IMG/VR virus record: IMGVR_UViG_3300025137_000294 | Span: 1-23,695 of that record | DNA: 23,695 bases | Direction: 5' to 3' (one strand) | Origin: a virus | Shown here: positions 1 to 8,700 of the stretch, piece by piece | Layout of the letters: every line of letters begins with the position of its first letter | Numbering within the stretch: the first letter of the stretch is position 1 | The notes under the pieces: model-generated | Seen by the model: the letters and a program-made list of their open reading frames with translations, nothing else | Told to the model about the DNA's origin: nothing | Database searches by the model: none | Translations under genes and position numbers: made by a program

Positions 1-95
1 AGCGTGACGATGTTAAAGAAGATATGCATAACATTATGGATGCTATGCAAAGACTAGAAGATAAATTAGATAAGATAATAATAGGAAGTAAATAA
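1..95 (+). CDS. C-terminal end of an unrecognised helical protein (partial)
   Basis: The reading frame that starts at base 3 is open from the window edge to a TAA at 93-95 and encodes about 30 residues ending in IIIGSK. The visible part is strongly charged with regularly spaced Met, Ile and Leu (DAMQRLEDKLDKII), as in an amphipathic helix or short coiled coil. The stop overlaps the next ATG as TAATG, the same tight coupling used throughout this genome, which supports a real gene of the late operon. The product cannot be identified from this fragment. By position it is probably a virion or assembly protein, which is inference. Confidence 0.7.
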   Translation, partial: RDDVKEDMHNIMDAMQRLEDKLDKIIIGSK

Positions 96-2050
96 TGGCT
101 ATATTTAAGGGTTTTAAACCTCAAGGTATGCAAAAGATTGCAGGTAAAATGGGTTATCAAGGTAGTATGGAAAACTTTGATAATTATTTGCAACAAAATC
201 CTAACAAGCAACGAGAGATGATTGTTTATCAAGATGCTGCTAGAAAAATGGCACAAGGTGGTGTGGTAAGATTACAAGAAGGTGGTGTTGCTGAAGATGG
301 TGCTGCAGGTGGACAAGTACAACCAAGACAATTGTCACAAAGCTATGTGCCACCACAGCAAAGTGCTCAAGGTACAGAAATAGGACAAGTAGCTGCAGAA
401 AGATTGCAAACACCGGGTCTACCTACAGGTGCAACAATAACTCCTGTTGGCACTAAGATAGAGCAAGGACAAGTTGTTGATCCACTAGCAGGTCAAATGC
501 AAGGTGATATAGCTGTTGATCCTGCACTAGCTACAACAACAATAACTACACAGCCTACTGTTACACAAGCAAATGTAATGGATGCTGATCAAAGATCACA
601 ACAAGTAAGTACAACCTTGGATGCTGTACAGACAGCACAAACAAATGAAGATGATCCTCGTGCAAAGGTAGTGGCTGCACAACAAACAGCATCAAGTGTA
701 GGCAACTTAAATGCCGCACAAGGTAATGCTATTAAGATGGATAATCCTGTACAAAGAAGTATACAGGATGGTGAACTTATTACAGGTGTAGCAAATGCAC
801 AAACAGCATCACAGTTTACTGAACAGATACAAGCTGCTGAAGCTACTCCAACAAAACAAGCTACGGTAGCAGGTCAGCTTGAAGAAAGAATGGCAGACTT
901 TGAAGGTGGTAAAACACCTGTGTGGGCTGCAGGGGCAATGCGAAGTGAGATGGCTCGTATGGCTGCTAGAGGTATGGGTGCTTCTAGTATGGCAGGACAG
1001 GCATTTGTACAGGCGGCTATGGAGTCAGCTTTACCAATAGCATCAGCAGATGCACAAGTAACTGCACAGTTTGAAGCACAGAATTTAAGTAATAGACAAC
1101 AAAGAGCAATGTTAGCTGCACAGCAACGTGCTACATTTATGGGTCAAGAGTTTGACCAAGCCTTTCAAGCTAGAGTACAAAATGCTAGTCGTGTATCTGA
1201 CATAGCTAACATGAACTTTACAGCAGAACAACAAGTAGCATTAGAAAACTCTCGTGCTGCAAATACAATGAATTTAAATAATTTGTCTAATAAACAAGCT
1301 ATGGTTATAGCAGAAGCATCTGCTTTAGCAAATATGGATATGTCTAATTTAAGTAACAGACAACAAGCTAGTGTACAGAATGCACAAAATTTCTTACAGA
1401 TGGATATGACTAATTTATCTAATCAACAACAAACTGAATTGTTTAAAGGACAACAAAGAGTGCAATCTTTATTTACAGATCAAGCTGCTACAAATGCAGC
1501 AAGACAATTTAATGCAACATCACAAGGTCAAACAGACCAATTCTTTGCTAACCTTTCACAACAGGCATCACAATATAATGCATCACAGTCTAATGCACAG
1601 GCACAGTTTAATGCAGGACAAGTTAATACTGTAGAAAGATTTAACGCTGAATTAAACAACCAACGTGATCAGTTTAATGCACAGAACGAGCTAGTAATAG
1701 CACAGAACAATGCACAATGGCGAAGACAGATAGCTACTGCAGATACAGCTAGTGTAAACAGAGCTAATGAACTTAATGCTAGTGCTGTATTAGGTATATC
1801 AAAACAGTCATATGATAACTTATGGCAGATGTATTCAGATACAATGGAGTTTGCTTGGAAAAGTGCAGAAAGCGAATTAGATAGAATTGTAACAATAGCT
1901 GAAGCACAATTAGATGCAGAAGCAAAACAATATACATCTGATGCTCAAAGCAAATCTGCTGCAGGTAAATCAATAGGTAGTTTAATTACTACATTAGGTG
2001 GAACATATCTAAAGTATTCATTAGGTGGACCAGATGCACTAGCTAGTTAG
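95..2050 (+). CDS. Gln/Asn-rich virion structural protein with 11/22-residue repeats
   Basis: This 651-residue protein starts with MAIFKGFKPQG. An AGGAA ribosome site lies ahead of the ATG, which overlaps the upstream stop as TAATG. Residues about 60-260 are low-complexity, rich in Gln, Ala, Thr and Gly. Residues 331-462 are six exact-length 22-residue repeats beginning L/F-S/T-N-x-Q-Q. Residues 471-547 are seven 11-residue repeats beginning Q-F-N-A. Such hendecad spacing predicts a long alpha-helical rod or coiled coil. The C-terminus (about 625-645) is glycine-rich and mildly hydrophobic. No catalytic motif is visible. It lies in the late operon ahead of the 524- and 1260-residue proteins, so a tail, internal or ejection-tube role is likely by position. 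Similar openings occur in marine podovirus structural proteins, but the exact role is inference. Confidence 0.8.
   Translation: MAIFKGFKPQGMQKIAGKMGYQGSMENFDNYLQQNPNKQREMIVYQDAARKMAQGGVVRLQEGGVAEDGAAGGQVQPRQLSQSYVPPQQSAQGTEIGQVAAERLQTPGLPTGATITPVGTKIEQGQVVDPLAGQMQGDIAVDPALATTTITTQPTVTQANVMDADQRSQQVSTTLDAVQTAQTNEDDPRAKVVAAQQTASSVGNLNAAQGNAIKMDNPVQRSIQDGELITGVANAQTASQFTEQIQAAEATPTKQATVAGQLEERMADFEGGKTPVWAAGAMRSEMARMAARGMGASSMAGQAFVQAAMESALPIASADAQVTAQFEAQNLSNRQQRAMLAAQQRATFMGQEFDQAFQARVQNASRVSDIANMNFTAEQQVALENSRAANTMNLNNLSNKQAMVIAEASALANMDMSNLSNRQQASVQNAQNFLQMDMTNLSNQQQTELFKGQQRVQSLFTDQAATNAARQFNATSQGQTDQFFANLSQQASQYNASQSNAQAQFNAGQVNTVERFNAELNNQRDQFNAQNELVIAQNNAQWRRQIATADTASVNRANELNASAVLGISKQSYDNLWQMYSDTMEFAWKSAESELDRIVTIAEAQLDAEAKQYTSDAQSKSAAGKSIGSLITTLGGTYLKYSLGGPDALAS
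1085..1735 (+). repeat. Degenerate 66-bp and 33-bp in-frame tandem repeats
   Basis: Inside the 651-residue gene, residues 331, 353, 375, 397, 419 and 441 each start a 22-residue unit (L/F-x-N/x-x-Q-Q...), covering bases 1085-1480. Residues 471, 482, 493, 504, 515, 526 and 537 each start an 11-residue unit (Q/R-F/Y-N-A), covering bases 1505-1735. A further x-L-N-A appears at 559. Spacing is exact with no indels inside each block. The DNA has diverged, so the repeat is old and kept at protein level. Confidence 0.85.
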
Positions 2051-2062
2051 TAGGTAAATAGT

Positions 2063-2284
2063 ATGAAAAAAAATTATGCAAAAGATTTATTTTTATTGTT
2101 TGATAACTTTAATATTTCTGAAAAAACAAAAGGAAATAAAAATAGTTTACTAAAAAGAAATTCAGGTTTTTCTAAAATGAATAATGATTCAAAAAGTCAA
2201 CCTATATTTAAAGTAGCACGATATAAAAATACAATTAAAAAGAAAAGAATGGAATTTTTAAATGCAAGAAACAGCACAACATAA
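2063..2284 (+). CDS. Small basic protein of unknown function
   Basis: A 73-residue, Lys/Asn-rich, strongly basic protein starting MKKNYAKDLF, with AGTAGGT upstream as a modest ribosome site. No domain is recognised and there is no signal peptide or membrane segment. It is even more AT-rich than its neighbours. Its last 23 bases overlap the start of the next gene. It fills an otherwise empty slot in the late operon, so it is probably expressed. It could be a virion component, an assembly factor or a nucleic-acid binder. Nothing in the sequence decides between these. Confidence 0.6.
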   Translation: MKKNYAKDLFLLFDNFNISEKTKGNKNSLLKRNSGFSKMNNDSKSQPIFKVARYKNTIKKKRMEFLNARNSTT

Positions 2285-2765
2285 ATTTAGTGGTCCTATT
2301 CCGGGTGAGTCTTTAACGCACGAATTAGGTGCAAGACCTTGGCAAAAACCTGCTCAATATTCTGATATAAATGAAGTTGTTAATTATTATACTTCTCGTA
2401 TGGATTCAGATGAATTTTCTATGATGTTAGCAGATGTAATGGAAATGGGTGTTCCTTTAACTACATTAGCTAATACAATACAGATGTCAGGTGTTATGGA
2501 AGGTAAACATAGTATTGATACAGGTATATTAGTAATGCCTGTAATTATAGAAAATATGATGGCTATTGGTGATGCTCTTGGTATTAAATACAATAGTGGT
2601 TTAGAAGACGATGCAAAATTAATGTCTGATAGAGATAGTTTAGCAAACAGAAGTATAATGAAACTTAGAAAAGAAAAAGATATGCCTACTAAACCTGTAG
2701 AAAAAGAACCTATGCCTATGAAAGAAGAAAAGTCAATGGGATTAATGTCTAGGAGAGAAGGATGA
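2262..2765 (+). CDS. Conserved phage structural-module protein
   Basis: A 167-residue protein. The N-terminus contains the phrase GPIPGESLT followed by RPWQKPAQY. A similar Gly-Pro-Ile-Pro-Gly and Pro-Trp/Tyr-x-x-Pro opening is familiar from hypothetical structural proteins of marine tailed phages. The middle (about 50-115) is predicted helical with a hydrophobic stretch around VMPVIIENMMAIGDALG. The C-terminal third is charged and rich in Lys, Glu, Met and Pro, probably disordered. Its stop overlaps the next ATG as ATGA, so it is translationally coupled to the 524-residue gene. No enzyme motif is seen. A role in the virion or its assembly is inferred from position. Confidence 0.7.
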   Translation: MQETAQHKFSGPIPGESLTHELGARPWQKPAQYSDINEVVNYYTSRMDSDEFSMMLADVMEMGVPLTTLANTIQMSGVMEGKHSIDTGILVMPVIIENMMAIGDALGIKYNSGLEDDAKLMSDRDSLANRSIMKLRKEKDMPTKPVEKEPMPMKEEKSMGLMSRREG

Positions 2766-4336
2766 GTATATTTGATGGCATTGCTAAAATATTAGGTGGT
2801 GGAGATAAACACGCAGGTTACGGTGTTATGGAAGGTGTTGGAGATACAGCTACACAAATTATACAAGATGAGGATAAAAGAATAGACGATAATATAAGTC
2901 GTTTAACAGAAATAAGACAGAGAAGACTTTTAAACGAGGAAACAAAATACAACACAGAATACAATGCTAATTTTGAAGAAGTAAAGGCATTAGCTGCTTC
3001 TTTAGGTTCTAATGGTTCTGATATATTACACAGTTTAATTGTACAAGATAATAGAGGATATTCAGGTGCTAAAGCACTTGTTCCTACAGTAGTTAAAAAA
3101 GCTGCAACTGAAAATAGAACTGTAGAAGATGTTTTAAATTACACTCAAAGAAAAGAAGGAAAAAGTATAACAGCAAAACAATTAACGGATATAGTTACAA
3201 CACCTATGAATATACCTGATTTTGATTTAGGAACTATATTACAGGGAACAGGAAGTGATCTTTTAAACTTGATAGCAGGTACAGGTTCGGTAGAAAAAGG
3301 TGCAGGTTCAGTAGAAAAATATACAGAAAAAAAAGTAAAACAACAGATGGCTATTGCAGGTTTTGGAGAAGATTTTGGTAAAACAGAAAAATCTGATTTA
3401 GCTATTGAACCTATCACTGTAGATTTATTTGAGTTAAATTTAGTTGGAACTATAGATCAAAAAATAAAAATGCTTAATGCTGCTTTTATGAATACATCAG
3501 ATGACAATAAAAAGAAAAAGTATTCTGATAGAATATCAGAATTAATTATTAGAAAAAATATATTAGGTGAAAGTAAACCTTTATCTTCTTCAGCATTAAA
3601 TAGCCAAATACAATTAACTCTAGCAGACATAGCTAAAGCACAAAATTTAAGTGGAACATTTGATAGCCGTAGTGGTATGTGGATTAATCAAGGCACAGAA
3701 ATAGAAAGAGTAAATGAAGGAACTAGACTTGCAACAAATATAACGAGCGTAATAGAGTCTGCAAAAATGATTAAGTCAAGATCAGATGGAAGACCTGCTC
3801 AAGGATATTTAGAAGCAAGTGTTTCAAGTGAAATACAAGATATTGCAGATTCTCTTGGTATAGCAATTGGTGCAGATATATCTGTAATACAATTAAAAAC
3901 AATGGCTACAACTTTAGGATATAATGTAAAACTTGTTTCTGCAAAAGATTCTAGTACAGGTGAACCTTACCTTACTCTAGGTTCTAAATTTGCATTTACA
4001 CCACCATCAAATACTGGTTCAACAGGTTCAACAGGTGGTAGCAGTGGTAGCAATCCATTTCCACAAGGTCTTAGTGCAACAGTAACTAACCACAAAAAAA
4101 CATTATCAAAAATATCTCCTAGAACAGGGTTAACTGCAAATCAAAACGCAGCTAGAAAAGCCCTTATAAAAATAGCAATACAAAATAGTCATCCAAGTGC
4201 TCCTACAACAAATAATATAACACAACAGTATATAAATACTATACCAAAAGATTTATTAGAGAAGTATTGGGAAGACAACATAGGCTATCCTTATGATTCT
4301 AATAATCTTAAAAAGCAAATAAACGATTTATCATAG
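2762..4336 (+). CDS. Late-operon structural protein, candidate internal virion protein
   Basis: This 524-residue protein starts at an ATGA overlap with a purine-rich GGAGAGAAGG site ahead. It opens with a short glycine-containing hydrophobic segment (MSIFDGIAKILGGG), followed by a charged helical region (residues about 30-75). Residues about 173-186 hold a duplicated GSVEK unit. Residues 417-431 form a Gly/Ser/Thr linker that separates the main body from a C-terminal domain of about 90 residues. No catalytic motif was found. It sits directly before the 1260-residue protein, the place of a T7 gp15-like internal core protein, but sequence similarity to gp15 cannot be claimed by eye. Virion protein is likely; the exact role is inference. 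Confidence 0.7.
   Translation: MSIFDGIAKILGGGDKHAGYGVMEGVGDTATQIIQDEDKRIDDNISRLTEIRQRRLLNEETKYNTEYNANFEEVKALAASLGSNGSDILHSLIVQDNRGYSGAKALVPTVVKKAATENRTVEDVLNYTQRKEGKSITAKQLTDIVTTPMNIPDFDLGTILQGTGSDLLNLIAGTGSVEKGAGSVEKYTEKKVKQQMAIAGFGEDFGKTEKSDLAIEPITVDLFELNLVGTIDQKIKMLNAAFMNTSDDNKKKKYSDRISELIIRKNILGESKPLSSSALNSQIQLTLADIAKAQNLSGTFDSRSGMWINQGTEIERVNEGTRLATNITSVIESAKMIKSRSDGRPAQGYLEASVSSEIQDIADSLGIAIGADISVIQLKTMATTLGYNVKLVSAKDSSTGEPYLTLGSKFAFTPPSNTGSTGSTGGSSGSNPFPQGLSATVTNHKKTLSKISPRTGLTANQNAARKALIKIAIQNSHPSAPTTNNITQQYINTIPKDLLEKYWEDNIGYPYDSNNLKKQINDLS
3278..3319 (+). repeat. 21-bp tandem duplication (GSVEK unit)
   Basis: Two adjacent 21-base copies (3278-3298 and 3299-3319) differ at two positions and encode GTGSVEK then GAGSVEK in the 524-residue gene. 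This is a recent in-frame duplication. Confidence 0.85.
4010..4054 (+). repeat. Gly/Ser/Thr low-complexity linker
   Basis: Bases 4010-4054 encode residues 417-431 of the 524-residue protein, with the nine-base word GGTTCAACA repeated in tandem and then GGTGGTAGC-type codons. It looks like a flexible interdomain linker. Confidence 0.8.
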
Positions 4337-4355
4337 ATTAAAGGTAAACATATAA

Positions 4356-7300
4356 ATGAGTTCATACACTACTTACGGTCAAGAAGATTTAACAAAAGAA
4401 GTTCTTATTGACAATGAAGATTTTTTAACTGATGCAACTAGTTTTTTAAATAAACGTAGAAAAGCAGGATTAAAAACTAACATAGACGAAATGAGCCTAG
4501 AAGATAAAACTAAGGTTTATGATGAGTTTATGGAACATTTTCGTATGCAAAATGTAAACGAAGGAACTGCAACTTTTGATTTATTTCACGCTCAACAACA
4601 AGACGCTGCAGGTAAAACGCAAATGGGTAATCTTATGAATACCTACGATAGAATGGATAGTGACTTTGGTTTTAAAGCTGCAGGTGATTATCTTCAAGGT
4701 ATAGTTACTGCACCTTCTACATATGCAGGTATATTTTCTTTTGGTGCGGCAAAAGCAGGTGCAATAGCGGCTCAACAAGGAATAAAATTAGGTATAAGAG
4801 AAGTTATAAAAAGAGGTGCTGTAAAAGCATTAGAAAAACAAGGTGTTGCCCTAACTCAAAAAAATATTGCTAAAGAAGCAGGAGAACAAGCCATTAGAGG
4901 TGTAGGTTTTAAAGAAGCAATAAAAAGCCCTTTAAAAACTATAGGTCAACAGGCAATGAATTATAAAGATGGTTTTATACACGGTGGTTATAAAACAGCT
5001 ATAGGTGCAGGTCTTGTTGAAGGTGCAGGTGCAGGAGTAACTGTTTATCAACAAGAAAGACTAAGAGCAGAGCAGTTAGGTCTAAAAGAAAATATAAATT
5101 TATTTGATGTATCTTTAGCAACAGGTTTAGCTACGGTAACAGGTGGTGTGTTAGGTGGTATTACAGGTAGTAGTAGAACACTAAGTGCTAATGTAGCTGA
5201 ACAAATTAGAATGGTTGCAATAGCAAAAGAAACAAGAGGTATTGAAAGAGTAAATAAAAAACTAGCAAAAAAAGCATTTACAGATTCTACAAAAGGTGAT
5301 TTAATTAAAGTTAATAGTAAAGGTGAAGAAGTAATATTAAAAGGTAAAGGAGAATCTATAGCAGACAATGCAAAAACAATATATAGTGATTTAAAAGCAT
5401 CGTTAGAAGAGTCTGTACCTAAACTTAAAAAAGCAGGTCAAAAACTTAAAGAAAGAGTAGGTATTTCAGGGGATGTTGATTTTGGTCAAGTAGGTTATGA
5501 TTTATCCTTAGATAGAAAGTTACATGAAAACATTGCTACTGCTGCAGCAAAAGTATTACATTTAATACCTGCTCAAGATGTAGCTGCAGTATCAAAAGAT
5601 GGTCTTACTAAAGTGTTAAAAAAAGAAAGAATAGCATCTAGAATAGCTAGAGGATTAACATCAGGAGTTATTAGTGATGTTAGATTTATAAAAATATTAG
5701 ATGAACACGGTTTAAGTTTACAACAATTTTCTGGACTTTTAGTTGAAGATTATAGTTTAGCAGGTAAAACTCTACAAACAGCTGCACAATTATCTAAAGC
5801 AGAAAAGAAAGCTAAACAAAATTTATTATTATCTGAATTAACAGAAATAGATCAAAGACTATTAAATTTAGTTGATATTGTTACACCTGCTACAAAAGCT
5901 ATAAAAGAATCAGGTTCAGAAAGTAGAGCTGCTAAAGTATCTACCTTGTGGAAAAACTGGTTTGGTTTAGGTGCTGCAAATAAAGCACGTATTGGAATGA
6001 TGACAATACAAACTGCTACTACAATGCGTAACAACTCTAGTGGTTATATGCGTAATTATACATACGCTCTTGATACTTTTGGTGAAGGGTTATTAACTAC
6101 TCTAAAAGGTAAAGTGCAAGGTGGTAGTTTAAAAAAAGCAATAAAAGGATTGACTGATGAAGAAATAAAAGAAGCAGGAAATTTAAATGTTCGTTTAGGT
6201 CTTGGAATGATGAGAAATGGTTGGCACTCAGCTTTAGGAAAAGATTTATGGCTAGGAACTAGAAGTTGGGAAACAGAAGCACTAGAACTATTACTAAGAG
6301 ATGAAAGATTTTCTAAGTCAGATTTAGGTAAAAAACTATTTAAAGAGTTAGGAGATATAGGTAGTATAACAGGACAAGAAGCAGGAATTGTTAGACTTGC
6401 AAGAAAAATGAATTACTTAAATACTTTAAGTGATAATATGTTTAAACGTGCTATTTTTTCAAGAGAGGTAGATAAGTGGTTATATACATCAGGACAAAGA
6501 GGTGGTTTAAGAGGATTTTTTGAAGATGCTTATTTAGACCCTATCAACGCAGCTAGTTCAACAGGAAAGTTTAGTAGTTTACCTGATAAAGTAATAGCAG
6601 AGTCTATGGAAAAAGCACTTGAGTTTACTTATCAAACAGGAAATTTTACAGACAAAGAAGGTGCTTTTAATATTGGAGCAAATGCTTTTATAAAAACATT
6701 TGAAAGAATTATACCTCTATCTTTTGCTGCACCTTTTCCACGATATTTAGTTAATCAACTTATATTTCAATGGGAACATATGCCGATACTTGCTCTTGTA
6801 AATGCAGGTGGCATACTTAATAAAAAAGGTGGTAAAAAAGGTGTTAGAGGAATAGAAATAGCACCAGAACTTAGATTAAAATTAGATGCTGAATCTTTTG
6901 CAAAACAAACAACAGGACTTGCAACACTATCTACTTTTTTTGCTATTAGGGCACATTTTGGAGATGAAGATACAGGTCCTTACACAATTAATAATCCATT
7001 TGGTGAAGGGCAATATAATTTACAAGCATTATTAGGACCTTATTTGGGTTATGCTATGGTTGCAGATATAATATATAGAATGACTGGACCTAATAGAAAA
7101 AGAAAAAAGATTCCAGTACTTGGAATACCGATACCTCAATTACACGATAATGATAAAGTAGCTGTAGATATACCTGTACCAACAAGAGAAATATTACAAG
7201 CAATAGCAGGTGGTCAGGGTCGTGCAGGTACAGGTTTGCATATAGTTGATGCTGCTGTCGATATTGTAGTTAATGGTGCTGAACAAGGTTTAAATAAAGA

Positions 7301-8138
7301 ATTTATTTCTGAATCTCTTGCAAGAGTTTTAGGAGATGCTTTTAATTCTGCAACAGTTGGAATGGGTCAACTTAAAGATATAGCAGGTACATTTCTTGAT
7401 CCTGAATATAGAATAATATCAGACAGTACATCTGTTGATTTTTTTGAATATATGTTAAAACAAGCTGTAAGATCATTTCCAAATAGATATGATGCTAACG
7501 AGGGTAATATTCTTTTAGACAAGGAAGACGTACCTGTATATACACCCTATAAGAAAAAACCTTTAACTAACGTAAATCCATTTTTAAAAATGACTACAGG
7601 TGTCACAATAGAAGAAGAAAAAACTGTAGCAGAAAATGAGTTAGATAGATTGAGATTTGATTGGTTTGAAGTTTCACCTAAAACAATTAAAGGAGATAGA
7701 CCTAAAACAAATCTAGCTAGATTAAAAATGGGCACTTATATGGATGATCAAATAACAGGGTTTATTTTAAGTGATGATTATAAAAATTTAAAAAGTGATT
7801 TAGTTAAAAGATTTTTTTTAAAGTCTTTAATAAATCAAAAAAGAACTGCATCTAGAGGTGAGATAATGGCTCTAGTTGGCAATGAAACTCTAGAAGAACA
7901 ACATCAAAAATTTAAAAATATATTTTTCTCATTACCAAAATCAAAAATAAATATAGTTGCCGAAGCCTACAAAGAAGTTTCTAAAGGTGTTTCTATATTT
8001 GAAGAAGTATTACCCGGTAAACTTAAAGGCAACTATGAATACGGCATGTTTTTGTATACAGATTACTTTGGTCAAGAAGATGAAGATTTAGTAAAACTAA
8101 AACTTAAAGATATGTTTAAAGCTAGAAGACCAAAATAA
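4356..8138 (+). CDS. Large internal virion (DNA ejection) protein
   Basis: This 1260-residue protein starts MSSYTTYGQEDL, 19 bases after the previous stop, with AAAGGT ahead as ribosome site. Its size is close to T7 gp16 (about 1300 residues), and it is the last and largest gene of the late operon, as expected for an ejection protein that enters the host envelope with the DNA. The N-terminal third has Gly/Ala-rich segments that could insert in a membrane: residues about 113-145, 213-231 and 248-272, the last with several glycine-spaced small residues. The rest is long and helical, with a Pro/Phe-rich hydrophobic patch around SFAAPFPRYLVNQL (about 790-805). I do not see a transglycosylase motif such as that of T7 gp16, so a lytic domain is not claimed. 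The stop codon directly abuts the stop of the opposing mazG gene. Confidence 0.75.
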   Translation: MSSYTTYGQEDLTKEVLIDNEDFLTDATSFLNKRRKAGLKTNIDEMSLEDKTKVYDEFMEHFRMQNVNEGTATFDLFHAQQQDAAGKTQMGNLMNTYDRMDSDFGFKAAGDYLQGIVTAPSTYAGIFSFGAAKAGAIAAQQGIKLGIREVIKRGAVKALEKQGVALTQKNIAKEAGEQAIRGVGFKEAIKSPLKTIGQQAMNYKDGFIHGGYKTAIGAGLVEGAGAGVTVYQQERLRAEQLGLKENINLFDVSLATGLATVTGGVLGGITGSSRTLSANVAEQIRMVAIAKETRGIERVNKKLAKKAFTDSTKGDLIKVNSKGEEVILKGKGESIADNAKTIYSDLKASLEESVPKLKKAGQKLKERVGISGDVDFGQVGYDLSLDRKLHENIATAAAKVLHLIPAQDVAAVSKDGLTKVLKKERIASRIARGLTSGVISDVRFIKILDEHGLSLQQFSGLLVEDYSLAGKTLQTAAQLSKAEKKAKQNLLLSELTEIDQRLLNLVDIVTPATKAIKESGSESRAAKVSTLWKNWFGLGAANKARIGMMTIQTATTMRNNSSGYMRNYTYALDTFGEGLLTTLKGKVQGGSLKKAIKGLTDEEIKEAGNLNVRLGLGMMRNGWHSALGKDLWLGTRSWETEALELLLRDERFSKSDLGKKLFKELGDIGSITGQEAGIVRLARKMNYLNTLSDNMFKRAIFSREVDKWLYTSGQRGGLRGFFEDAYLDPINAASSTGKFSSLPDKVIAESMEKALEFTYQTGNFTDKEGAFNIGANAFIKTFERIIPLSFAAPFPRYLVNQLIFQWEHMPILALVNAGGILNKKGGKKGVRGIEIAPELRLKLDAESFAKQTTGLATLSTFFAIRAHFGDEDTGPYTINNPFGEGQYNLQALLGPYLGYAMVADIIYRMTGPNRKRKKIPVLGIPIPQLHDNDKVAVDIPVPTREILQAIAGGQGRAGTGLHIVDAAVDIVVNGAEQGLNKEFISESLARVLGDAFNSATVGMGQLKDIAGTFLDPEYRIISDSTSVDFFEYMLKQAVRSFPNRYDANEGNILLDKEDVPVYTPYKKKPLTNVNPFLKMTTGVTIEEEKTVAENELDRLRFDWFEVSPKTIKGDRPKTNLARLKMGTYMDDQITGFILSDDYKNLKSDLVKRFFLKSLINQKRTASRGEIMALVGNETLEEQHQKFKNIFFSLPKSKINIVAEAYKEVSKGVSIFEEVLPGKLKGNYEYGMFLYTDYFGQEDEDLVKLKLKDMFKARRPK

Positions 8139-8501
8139 CTAACGGTTATCACCACTACCACCTAAAACACCTCTACTTTTTCTAGAGTGTAGTTTATTAA
8201 TATTGTTTTCCATTATAGTACCAAGATCAACATCTAGATAGTCAGCTAACATAGCACAGTACCAAAGTACATCACCTATCTCCCCACCTATATCTACATC
8301 AATCTTTTTATCACGTATAATCTTTTTAACTTTGTTAGCAACTTCTCCTGCTTCACCTACTAACCCTAGAGATAAATACTCTAGGGCTTTGTTAGCAGGA
8401 AAGATAGCAGTCTTCTTTGCTTCTGTTTGATAATGATTAGCAGTTATCATACTTTTGTTTTTATTTTGCATATACTTCTTTACCTCTTCTTCTAGTTTCA
8501 T
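8139..8501 (-). CDS. mazG: MazG-like nucleotide pyrophosphohydrolase
   Basis: A 120-residue all-alpha NTP-pyrophosphohydrolase of the MazG-like family, which cleaves nucleoside triphosphates to monophosphate and pyrophosphate using Mg2+. The metal-binding pattern is clear: GEAGE with E50 and E53, then EIGD with E74 and D77. The tail KLHSRKSRGVLGG-SGDNR is typical of phage members. The ATG at 8501 has an AAAGGA ribosome site. A later Met at residue 18 (MITANHYQ) matches where many family members begin, but it has no better site. The start overlaps the upstream RMF-like gene by 41 bases. Marine phage MazG has been proposed to act on (p)ppGpp or on abnormal or degraded-host nucleotides. The true substrate is not shown by sequence. 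Confidence 0.9.
   Translation of the reverse strand: MKLEEEVKKYMQNKNKSMITANHYQTEAKKTAIFPANKALEYLSLGLVGEAGEVANKVKKIIRDKKIDVDIGGEIGDVLWYCAMLADYLDVDLGTIMENNINKLHSRKSRGVLGGSGDNR
8167..8190. other. Weak inverted repeat at the convergent gene junction
   Basis: ACACcTCTA (8167-8175) pairs with TAGAGTGT (8183-8190) across a 7-base loop, with one bulged C. It lies in the mazG 3' end, about 30 bases past the end of the late operon. On the - strand it is followed by TTTT. It is the only stem-loop near the junction and a possible weak terminator for either direction. It could equally be chance. Confidence 0.25.
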
Positions 8502-8700
8502 TTACTTGTGTCCTTTTAAACTGTCTGCTATAAGCATCATTCCAACCACGTAACCATTCTCTATAAGCCATAGAGTTTAAATGATATGGTGACCTTTCAT
8601 TTCTCTTAAAAGCATTGACTCCTTTATTAAACTGTATAATTAAAGGAGCATCGTATTTAGAAAGTCCTCTTTCTTTTCTACTTCTTATCTTTTTTATCAT
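8461..8700 (-). CDS. RMF/CrpP-like small basic protein
   Basis: A 79-residue basic protein with a clean AGGAG site before its ATG. The central part is a run of G27-V-N-A-F, then N34, S37-P38-Y39, then W49-L-R-G-W-N-D-A. This matches the layout of the ribosome modulation factor/CrpP family: Gly-x-x-Ala-x-x-x-Gly or Arg, Pro-Tyr, then Trp-Leu-x-Gly-Trp-x-x-Ala. RMF dimerises 70S ribosomes during stationary phase. Short phage relatives are usually left as hypothetical. The basic N- and C-terminal arms would fit RNA binding. It overlaps mazG by 41 bases and the preceding 82-residue gene by 23 bases, so the three are one expression unit. The family call is by pattern only; ribosome binding is inference. 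Confidence 0.55.
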   Translation of the reverse strand: MIKKIRSRKERGLSKYDAPLIIQFNKGVNAFKRNERSPYHLNSMAYREWLRGWNDAYSRQFKRTQVNETRRRGKEVYAK

